From NCBI GenBank assembly GCA_029857875.1, contig JAOUGB010000230.1, positions 1-5,001 of the forward strand: DNA of 5,001 nucleotides, in the 5' to 3' direction. Below the pieces are notes generated by a model. It saw nothing but the letters and a program-made list of their open reading frames with translations. It did no database searches and was not told where the DNA came from. This DNA comes from Desulfobacteraceae bacterium. GTDB taxonomy: Bacteria > Desulfobacterota > Desulfobacteria > Desulfobacterales > UBA11574. Positions 1-5,001 of the stretch are shown piece after piece. How positions within the stretch are numbered: the stretch's first letter is position 1; every line of letters begins with the position of its first letter. The position numbers were made by a program, and so were the translations under genes.

Positions 1-15
1 TTTTTCGTAGATCAT
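1..15 (-). CDS. First codons of the next gene (continues outside window)
   Basis: An ATG at 15-13 directly follows the TAA (18-16) of the GltD-type gene and reads MIYEK up to the window edge. Back-to-back stop and start plus the strong ribosome binding site indicate a translationally coupled operon member. Five residues do not allow any family assignment. Confidence 0.55.
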
Positions 16-1689
16 TTACCTGCTCCTCAGATAGGCATGAATGCCTTCGGCCGCCCGCTTGCCGCCGGCAACGGCACGGATGGCGATATCCGGGCCGGTG
101 ACCACGTCTCCTCCGGCAAACACCCCGTGAAGGTTGGTCTCACCGGTTTCTTCGTCGATTTCAAATGTGTTCCATCGGGACAGTTTAAGATCATGTTTCT
201 TTTCTAGAAAGCTCAAATCCGTCCCCTGGCTGATGGCCGGAACAATGGTCTGGGCATCGATGACATATTCAGAGCCCTTGACGGGCACCGGCCGCCTTCT
301 GCCCGACGCATCCGGTTCTCCCAGCTCCATTTTTATGCACTTCATTCCCGTGACCTTGCCATTTTGGCCCAGAATCTCCACCGGTGCGGCCAGGTACTGA
401 AGAATCACCCCTTCATGCTCGGCGGCATCGATTTCCCATGGGTTGGCCGGCATTTCTTTTTTGGTCCTGCGATACAGGATATAGACCTCGTCAAACCCCA
501 TTCGCCAGCCCACACGGGCCGAATCGATGGCCGCATTCCCACCGCCGATGACAATGAGCTTTCCCTTGGCTTCGGGCAGATTGCCCAGGGCCTGCTCTCT
601 TAAAAAGGTCACACAGTCCACGATACCTTCATAGTCGTCTTCCCCGGGAATTCGCAATTTCAATCCCTGATGACAACCCGCGCCGATAAAAACCGCATCA
701 TAGGATTTTCTCAAATCTTCAAAGGCAATATCTTTTCCGATACGGGTGTTGTATTGAATGTCCACCCCCATGTTGCAGATGAGATCCACTTCCCGCTGGA
801 GGAGCTTTTTGGGCAGACGATATTCCGGGATGCCCACCCAGAGATAGCCGCCGGGAACCGGCAATGCCTCGAAGATTTTGATGTGTTCGTATCCCATCCT
901 CGCCAGATCATAGGCACAGGTCAAGCCCGCAGGACCTGCGCCGATGATGGCGATCTTTTCCGGGTACTTCTTTTCAGGCGTTTCATAGATTGGTTCAATT
1001 TCCCGGGCCAATTCCACATCCGCTGCATATCGCTTGAGAAAACAGATGCTGATGGGTTTGTCCAGATACTGCCGGTTGCAGGCGGTCTCGCACGGGTGGG
1101 GACAGATACGTCCGATACTGCCGGGAAGGGGAAGTCTTTCCCGGATTTTGGAAAGGGACTCGATATATTTCCCATCGGCAATCAATCCGACATAGGCGCG
1201 GATGTCCAGATGCGCCGGGCAGGCGGCCTGGCAGACCGGCATATCTTCTTTGTAAACATTGTATTCGCCGGTTGTCGGGTTACAGTAATCCACTGCCGTG
1301 CGAAACCCTAACCCTTCGTTAAAATCGTCGAACATGTTCACCGGACAGACCTTGATACAGGCCTTGCAGTCATTGCATTTGCTGTTGTCCACCCGCAGAC
1401 TGTGCTTTAAGATCCGTGTATGGATTTTTCCATTTTCCCGACGGATGGATTTGAGGTCGCTGTAGGTCAAAACCTGAATGTTCGGGTGATTGCGAACCTT
1501 GTCGAGATCCGCGTTCATAAAGGCTTGTTTCGGTTGAATCAGGCGGTCTCTGGGAATCCGCCCAGCACCCAGGGTTGGGAATTTCTCCACAAGGGTGACC
1601 TGCATCCCTTCCTCGGCCTTTTCTAGGGCGGCATGGATTCCCTCCGGACCTCCGCCGACAACCAATATATTTTTTTCTTCCACGGTCAT
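16..1689 (-). CDS. HdrA-type half-flavin/ferredoxin module fused to GltD/NfnB-like NAD(P)H oxidoreductase
   Basis: The 557-residue cytoplasmic protein has two parts. Residues 1-145 resemble the middle of HdrA: a Rossmann motif GGGPEG (12-17) with LVEK at 33-36, HPNIQVLTYS at 68-77, a ferredoxin motif C105/C108/C111/C115-P, and DFNEGLGFR (122-130), typical of the HdrA insert. Residues about 150-557 are a complete GltD-type module (glutamate synthase small subunit, NfnB): iron-sulfur domain with C153, C157, C196, C200 and C204; FAD motif GAGPAG (250-255); NAD(P)H motif GGGNAAIDSAR (382-392) with YRR at 406-408; and the closing FAD strand GVFAGGDVVTGP (522-533). It should oxidise or reduce NAD(P)H and exchange electrons with iron-sulfur partners. 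The HdrA-like front has only the first half of a flavin domain. A TAA directly precedes the ATG at 1689. The upstream AAAGAG is only 3 nt from that ATG, so GTG at codon 3 (9 nt) is an alternative start. No glutamate synthase large subunit is adjacent, so glutamate synthesis is unlikely. NADPH versus NADH is undecided. Confidence 0.9.
   Translation of the reverse strand: MTVEEKNILVVGGGPEGIHAALEKAEEGMQVTLVEKFPTLGAGRIPRDRLIQPKQAFMNADLDKVRNHPNIQVLTYSDLKSIRRENGKIHTRILKHSLRVDNSKCNDCKACIKVCPVNMFDDFNEGLGFRTAVDYCNPTTGEYNVYKEDMPVCQAACPAHLDIRAYVGLIADGKYIESLSKIRERLPLPGSIGRICPHPCETACNRQYLDKPISICFLKRYAADVELAREIEPIYETPEKKYPEKIAIIGAGPAGLTCAYDLARMGYEHIKIFEALPVPGGYLWVGIPEYRLPKKLLQREVDLICNMGVDIQYNTRIGKDIAFEDLRKSYDAVFIGAGCHQGLKLRIPGEDDYEGIVDCVTFLREQALGNLPEAKGKLIVIGGGNAAIDSARVGWRMGFDEVYILYRRTKKEMPANPWEIDAAEHEGVILQYLAAPVEILGQNGKVTGMKCIKMELGEPDASGRRRPVPVKGSEYVIDAQTIVPAISQGTDLSFLEKKHDLKLSRWNTFEIDEETGETNLHGVFAGGDVVTGPDIAIRAVAGGKRAAEGIHAYLRSR
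23..28 (-). promoter_or_regulatory. Strong ribosome binding site of the downstream gene
   Basis: The minus strand reads GAGGAG, 7 nt before the ATG at 15. It lies inside the last codons of the GltD-type gene and is the best Shine-Dalgarno sequence in the window. Confidence 0.65.
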
Positions 1690-1816
1690 TTACTCTTTAA
1701 TACGTCATTTGTGAGATTTACTATCAAAATATCTTTACCGTCTTTAGTTCACTTTAAACTTTAGGCATTTTAGGCACTTGTTATTAAACGAAAAATATAC
1801 CCCGTTCTTTCAGCTT
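1690..1816. other. A/T-rich intergenic spacer between mvhD and the GltD-type gene
   Basis: This 127-bp spacer is the longest non-coding stretch in the window. It holds a short direct repeat and the start region of the next gene. I see no GC-rich hairpin followed by a T-run and no convincing pair of -35/-10 boxes, so it gives no clear evidence for splitting the operon. A separate A/T-rich promoter cannot be excluded. Confidence 0.5.
1760..1776. repeat. Two direct copies of tttaggca with 9-bp period
   Basis: The plus strand carries tttaggca at 1760-1767 and again at 1769-1776, separated by one base. Weaker related sequence (ctttagttc, actttaaac) precedes it at about 1742-1759. It resembles in style, but not in sequence or period, the 8-bp repeat in the spacer before mvhD. 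Confidence 0.6.
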
Positions 1817-2584
1817 CTAAACAGCCAATTGATAGAGTGGCGTGCGCTCTTCTACCCTATCCAGTCGGATCAGCTCTTTTCGAACAAGGGCGGTGACATA
1901 TCGAAACACCCTTTCCGAAGGAATGGCCAGATCTTTAGCCAGATCCTTGACCGACCGGGCGCCTTCTTCAAGCCTGCCGAGAATCTCCTGCACCTCGGTT
2001 TCTTCCACAATGATCATATCGATGGCGCGATTGAACTCATGTTTTGTAAAAATTTCCCCGTATATGTTTCCGGATTCAAGAAAAGGGGTCCGCTTTCCGA
2101 TGACCCACCGGATCTTTTCTCCGGCCAGCACGGCCTCGGCTATTTTCAGCTTTTCAAAAATTTCCGGCGCCTTCAATGGATCCCCGCCTTCACCGATGGG
2201 ACCAAGTTCTTTTATTTTGGCGTCAAACTCGGACACGAGCCGGACAAAAACAGCCGCCTCGCCGGAGGAACATTGTCGAAAGGCAAGGCGTTCTTTATTG
2301 ACGCCGATATATTCCAGAAGTTTTCGCGTGATGTCGATCTTGGCCTGGGCCTGATAGTTGCCGCTGATGTAGTGACAGTCCCCGAAATGACAGCCCACCA
2401 CCATGAGTCCGTCCAGCCCTTTTTTAAAGGCCCTGGCCACCGCCGCCGGGTCCATGCGGCCGGTGCACATGAGTCGAACGATCTTGATCTCAGGGGTATA
2501 TTGCAGCCTGGAAACTCCAGCCAGATCAGCGGCGGAGTAACCTCACCATGTACAGCAGAACGTCAGGATTTTAGGATTAAACAT
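1817..2584 (-). CDS. mvhD: Selenocysteine-containing MvhD-like iron-sulfur subunit with C-terminal winged-helix-like extension
   Basis: MvhD proteins carry a [2Fe-2S] cluster and pass electrons from a donor enzyme to HdrA. From ATG 2584 the frame gives 255 residues, with an in-frame TGA at codon 14 (2545-2543). It reads FCCTW, then TGA, then GYSAADLAGVSR; family members have CCxWC at this place, so TGA stands exactly at a conserved cysteine and is best read as selenocysteine. Other conserved residues follow: C40 (RLMCTGRMD), C65 and C70 (GCHFGDCHYISGNY) and C105. The MvhD domain ends near residue 130. A linker (about 135-195) and a winged-helix-like domain (about 196-253, with SVKDLAKDLAIPSERVFRYV) follow, making the protein much longer than a minimal MvhD of about 140 residues. 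A gene call starting at the ATG at 2470 would lose C10, C11, Sec14 and 38 residues in all. It sits between hdrA and a GltD-type gene. No hydrogenase is present, so the common name F420-non-reducing hydrogenase subunit should not be taken literally. Confidence 0.9.
2508..2520 (-). promoter_or_regulatory. Apical stem-loop of a putative bacterial SECIS element
   Basis: The minus-strand RNA has a perfect 5-bp stem CUGGA/UCCAG closed by the loop GUU. The loop lies at nucleotides 28-30 after the UGA. Weaker pairs extend the stem downwards (G21-C37, C19-G39) across mismatches. Bacterial SECIS elements lie within the coding region just after the UGA, with a short apical loop that has a G among its first bases and lies roughly 16-37 nt from the codon; this hairpin fits. 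The structure was folded by eye. Confidence 0.65.
2543..2545 (-). other. In-frame UGA codon read as selenocysteine (residue 14)
   Basis: The TGA interrupts an otherwise continuous MvhD coding frame. Family-specific sequence continues without shift on both sides, which argues against a frameshift. The codon replaces the last cysteine of the CCxWC motif. Cys/Sec exchange at redox-active positions is the usual pattern in selenoproteins. Confidence 0.88.
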
Positions 2585-2592
2585 TTTTAAAT

Positions 2593-2599
2593 TCCACTT
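2593..2599 (-). promoter_or_regulatory. Probable ribosome binding site of the selenoprotein mvhD
   Basis: The minus strand reads AAGTGGA, 8 nt before the ATG at 2584. It is a moderate Shine-Dalgarno match with ideal spacing. It supports starting upstream of the in-frame TGA rather than at the later ATG at 2470. Confidence 0.55.
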
Positions 2600-2621
2600 T
2601 ATTTGAAATATTACCAACCAA

Positions 2622-2656
2622 ACCATTTAACGATTCAACGATTTAACCATTTAACC
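2622..2656. repeat. Tandem repeat with 8-bp period in the hdrA-mvhD spacer
   Basis: Four consecutive 8-bp units are seen on the plus strand: accattta, acgattca, acgattta, accattta, followed by acc. They share the consensus AC(C/G)ATT(T/C)A and occupy almost half of the 78-bp spacer. The remaining spacer (2585-2621) is A/T-rich and holds the mvhD ribosome binding site. I see no GC-rich hairpin terminator. Function is unknown. Confidence 0.75.
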
Positions 2657-2662
2657 GCTCGA

Positions 2663-4348
2663 CTATTCCAAAAACGCTTCGATCTGGGCGTCGATCTGCT
2701 CATCGGTAAAAGAATTGATGGACAGTGCATGCTGATAGCAGGTGGCCGCACACACCCCGCACCCCTTGCAGGCTACATCGATGACATGGACCTTTCTCCC
2801 CTTTTGGGTATGCTCGATTTCAAGGGCGCCGTATGGACAAAGGGGCACACAGAGCCCGCAACCCCTGCACGCGTCTTCGTCGGCCAATACCGAAATAATC
2901 GGTTCCACCACCACCGATCCTTTGGAAAGGGGAATGGAGGCACGGGAAGCTGCGCCGAGTCCCTGGGCGATTGTTTCACGAATATTGGCAGGAAAACGGG
3001 CACTGCCGCAAAGAAAGATCCCGTCCGTGGCAAAATCAAGGGGCTTTAACTTCACATGGCCTTCTAAGAAAAAGCCGTTTTCATCCACAGGAACCCGAAG
3101 AAGCTGGGATGTTTCACCCACATCCTCATGGGCGACAAGGGGCGTGGACAACACCACAAGGTCTGCCGGAAGCTCCATGTCCTTTCCAAACAGAGAATGG
3201 TATACTTTGACGTTGTGGGATTCCACCACCGGAGGTGTTGCCGGATCATAGTGTATGTAACGGACGCCTTTGGCTTTTGAGTCCCGAAACATCTCCTCGT
3301 TTTCAACGCCGTACATCTGCATATCCCGGTAAAGAATAAAGACGTGTGCATCCGGGTTGTGATCCTTGACCAGCATGGCATTTTTAACCGCCGTCTGGCA
3401 GCAGATCCTGGAGCAGTATGGCCGTTCTTCATTGCGAATGCCCACACACTGGATCATGACGATATTCTTTATTTTCGGGTCCGGGCCTTCCTTGAGACGT
3501 TTTTCAAATTCAAACTGCGTGATAACGGTTTGCCCGTCATATCCGTACATCCCGTGGGGAACAAAAGGAGCCCCGCCAACAGCCACCACAATCACGCCGA
3601 TGTCGATGTTTTTGATACCGGTTTTGGTTTCAATGCCCACCTGGAATTTACCGATAAATCCCTGCACATCCACAACACTGGCTTCGGTGAAGACGGTCAC
3701 CTTTGGGTGGTTCATTATTGCCCGGACCTTCTCCTGGGCGAAGTCCTTTGCACTGATCATGCTCGGACCGATTCTGTTCAGTTGGTTCAGCATTCCCCCG
3801 AGAGATGTCTCCCGTTCCACCAGAACCACTTCATATCCGCGATTGGCCAGACCCAGCCCTGCGGTCAATCCGGCTATCCCTCCGCCGATGATCAGTGCAC
3901 GGGCAGTCACCTCTGAAATAATGGGATTCTGGGCTTTCAACAGGGCTGCCTTGGCAATCCCCATGGCCATAAGGTTTTTTGCCTTTGCCGTACCGTCTTC
4001 TTTTTCTTTCATGTGTACCCAGGAACACTGGTCCCGGATGTTGACCATTTCAAACAGATAAGGATTCAGGCCTGCCTCTTCGCAGGAGCTTCTGAACAGG
4101 GGTTCATGGGTTCTTGGGGAGCAGGAGGCCACCACCACCCGGTTTAGGTTGTGGTCCTCGATGCCTTTTTTAATCTCATTGATTCCGGTCTCGGAGCAGG
4201 TATACAGGTTCCGCTGGACAAAGGTCACATGGGGAAGGGTCTGGGCATAATCGGCCAGCGCTTCCATGTCCAGATATCCGGCGATATTGGACCCGCAATG
4301 GCAAATGAACACGCCGATTCGGGGTTCGGTATGGTTATTTTCAGGCAA
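2663..4348 (-). CDS. hdrA: Heterodisulfide reductase subunit A-like protein (HdrA) without the inserted ferredoxin domain
   Basis: HdrA is the cytoplasmic flavin subunit that performs electron bifurcation or confurcation in Hdr complexes. The 561 residues contain, in order: an N-terminal HdrA domain (RIGVFICHCGSNIAG at 10-24, C51, C76 in SCSPRTHEP, C108); a Rossmann FAD motif GGGIAG at 155-160; the cluster motif C301/C312/C316/C317; the second FAD strand GIFLCGSARFP at 443-453; and two C-terminal [4Fe-4S] motifs (C494, C497, C500, C504 and C527, C530, C533, C537). Canonical HdrA is about 650 residues. The difference is the ferredoxin domain normally inserted in the FAD domain, and the nearby DCSxCxLxPKM motif is also absent (the stretch after LGGML, 183-187, has no cysteine until C301). 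Start is TTG with a good ribosome binding site, overlapping the upstream HdrA gene. The mvhD gene follows after 78 bp, and MvhD is the usual electron-delivering partner of HdrA. The physiological reaction is unassigned; no HdrBC genes are visible. Confidence 0.93.
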   Translation of the reverse strand: MPENNHTEPRIGVFICHCGSNIAGYLDMEALADYAQTLPHVTFVQRNLYTCSETGINEIKKGIEDHNLNRVVVASCSPRTHEPLFRSSCEEAGLNPYLFEMVNIRDQCSWVHMKEKEDGTAKAKNLMAMGIAKAALLKAQNPIISEVTARALIIGGGIAGLTAGLGLANRGYEVVLVERETSLGGMLNQLNRIGPSMISAKDFAQEKVRAIMNHPKVTVFTEASVVDVQGFIGKFQVGIETKTGIKNIDIGVIVVAVGGAPFVPHGMYGYDGQTVITQFEFEKRLKEGPDPKIKNIVMIQCVGIRNEERPYCSRICCQTAVKNAMLVKDHNPDAHVFILYRDMQMYGVENEEMFRDSKAKGVRYIHYDPATPPVVESHNVKVYHSLFGKDMELPADLVVLSTPLVAHEDVGETSQLLRVPVDENGFFLEGHVKLKPLDFATDGIFLCGSARFPANIRETIAQGLGAASRASIPLSKGSVVVEPIISVLADEDACRGCGLCVPLCPYGALEIEHTQKGRKVHVIDVACKGCGVCAATCYQHALSINSFTDEQIDAQIEAFLE

Positions 4349-5001
4349 TGGCTTTTTCCTCTTCTAAGTCCGATTGGAAAATAATTTCTGCGGCCCGCTC
4401 TGCGGCGCTTGATGCCTGGGCAACGGATTCCGGCACATCCATGGGCGATTCGGCACATCCACACACAAAAATTCCAGGCACGGTGGTGTCCACCGGAGAC
4501 AGAGCGCTGGTTTTCACAAAACCATAGTCATCCAGTGCGATTCCAAGGATTTTGGAAAGTTCAACCATCCCCTTTGAAGGTGCACATGCCGTTGCCAGAA
4601 TCACCATATCAAAATCCTGGGATTTGACCTTTCTTTCTCTGGTGTCTTCATAAATCACAACCGGGTTGTGCTCAGGACCCGCTGTGATCTCGGCCGCCCT
4701 CCCACGAACATAGGTAATGCCCGAGGTGTTTCCTCCACGGATCTTATACTCCTCAAACCCTTTGCCCACGGCACGGATATCCATGCCAAAAATTGTGGAT
4801 GTGGTTTCTGGTTCATGCTCGTTGGCAATGATCGCCTCTTTGATGGAATGCATGCAGCAATAACCGGAACAAAACGGATAAAAGCGAAAGTCCCGTGACC
4901 CCACGCATTGAATAAAGGCCAGTCTTTTTGCCGGCTCAAAGGTTTTTGTTTTTTCCTTCAAGGCTTCAAGGGTTTGAACAATGCTCAGATGATCCTGGTA
5001 T
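4341..5001 (-). CDS. hdrA: HdrA-like FAD/iron-sulfur protein, C-terminal part (5' end outside window)
   Basis: The reading frame is open to the window edge; 219 residues up to the TGA stop are visible. An internal TTG at 4961 could be taken as a start, but the frame continues upstream in HdrA-like style, so this is a truncated gene. Numbering from the first full codon, residues 30-49 carry IQCVGSRD followed by a C-x3-CC motif (C32, C44, C48, C49). In HdrA, cysteines with this spacing are reported to bind a [4Fe-4S] cluster close to the flavin. Residues around 176-185 (GIFVCGCAES) form the second FAD-contacting strand of the thioredoxin-reductase-like fold. The protein ends soon after, without the two C-terminal ferredoxin motifs of the next gene. 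It is therefore a second, shorter HdrA paralogue, in this respect like QmoA. Its stop overlaps the next start by 8 bp, indicating translational coupling. HdrA-type family: sure. Partner and substrate: unknown. Confidence 0.88.
   Translation of the reverse strand, partial: YQDHLSIVQTLEALKEKTKTFEPAKRLAFIQCVGSRDFRFYPFCSGYCCMHSIKEAIIANEHEPETTSTIFGMDIRAVGKGFEEYKIRGGNTSGITYVRGRAAEITAGPEHNPVVIYEDTRERKVKSQDFDMVILATACAPSKGMVELSKILGIALDDYGFVKTSALSPVDTTVPGIFVCGCAESPMDVPESVAQASSAAERAAEIIFQSDLEEEKAIA
4357..4365 (-). promoter_or_regulatory. Ribosome binding site of hdrA (supports the TTG start)
   Basis: The minus strand reads AGAAGAGGA here, 8 nt upstream of the TTG at 4348. The site lies inside the end of the preceding gene. 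A TAG at 4366-4364 closes the frame upstream and no ATG lies between it and the HdrA N-terminal motif. The good Shine-Dalgarno sequence therefore decides for TTG. Confidence 0.7.

Noticed and set aside
16..1689. Glutamate synthase small subunit (gltD) in its classical role
   Set aside because: No large subunit is adjacent, the N-terminus is an HdrA-type module, and all neighbours are Hdr components.
1690..1816. Rho-independent terminator or sigma70 promoter in the mvhD-GltD spacer
   Set aside because: No GC-rich hairpin with T-run was found on the minus strand. A/T-rich hexamers occur, but no well-spaced -35/-10 pair stands out.
1817..2470. MvhD-like gene starting at ATG 2470 (217 residues)
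   Set aside because: The 38 codons upstream, across one TGA, match the MvhD N-terminus including the CCxW motif, and a ribosome binding site precedes ATG 2584. The short version would lack essential cluster ligands.
2543..2584. Pseudogene or nonsense mutation in mvhD
   Set aside because: The only lesion is a TGA exactly at a conserved cysteine, the rest of the frame is intact, and a SECIS-like hairpin follows. A sequencing error cannot be excluded entirely.
1778..2590. Long open frame on the plus strand (270 codons) opposite mvhD
   Set aside because: Its translation shows no family motifs and it lies antisense to a clearly recognisable conserved gene. Other plus-strand frames such as 670-1311 and 3344-3916 were rejected for the same reason.
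2622..2656. CRISPR array
   Set aside because: Units are 8 bp, directly adjacent and without spacers.
2663..5001. A known qmoAB locus
   Set aside because: QmoB normally includes the MvhD domain in the same polypeptide, whereas here HdrA ends after two ferredoxin motifs and MvhD is a separate gene. The N-terminal domain is of HdrA type, and no qmoC is visible.

Overview
All genes in this window lie on the minus strand, so transcription runs from position 5001 towards position 1. Each one encodes part of a flavin and iron-sulfur electron-transfer machine of the heterodisulfide reductase (Hdr) type. Two HdrA-like genes in tandem, a selenocysteine-containing MvhD protein and an NADPH-linked GltD-type oxidoreductase suggest a strict anaerobe. 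The UGA is followed directly by a hairpin, as in bacterial selenoprotein genes; archaeal SECIS elements lie in untranslated regions. The short A/T-rich intergenic repeats fit what I remember of Desulfobacterota sulfate reducers and syntrophs. That lineage is an inference; there is no rRNA or marker gene here.

Layout in the direction of transcription. (1) 5001-4341: C-terminal 219 residues of an HdrA-like flavoprotein whose start lies outside the window. (2) 4348-2663: a complete 561-residue HdrA, starting at TTG and overlapping gene 1 by 8 bp. It keeps the N-terminal domain, the FAD domain and two C-terminal [4Fe-4S] motifs but lacks the usual inserted ferredoxin domain. (3) 2662-2585: a 78-bp spacer with an 8-bp-period tandem repeat. 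(4) 2584-1817: a 255-residue MvhD protein with an in-frame TGA at codon 14, exactly where the family has a conserved cysteine. I read it as selenocysteine, with a SECIS-like hairpin just downstream. Conventional gene calling starts at 2470 and loses 38 residues, including cluster ligands. This protein also carries a winged-helix-like C-terminal extension. (5) 1816-1690: a 127-bp A/T-rich spacer with a short direct repeat. (6) 1689-16: a 557-residue fusion of an HdrA-like half-flavin domain and ferredoxin module with a complete GltD/NfnB-like NADPH oxidoreductase. (7) 15-1: the first five codons of the next gene, behind a strong ribosome binding site.

How they may work together (inference): electrons from NAD(P)H enter at the GltD domain, pass through its HdrA-derived ferredoxin module and the Sec-MvhD protein to the HdrA flavin, and split or merge there between high- and low-potential carriers. 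The ferredoxin insert missing from the complete HdrA reappears on the GltD-type protein, so the domains of one HdrA complex look redistributed between operon partners. No hydrogenase or HdrBC gene is visible; the partner catalytic subunits must lie outside the window.
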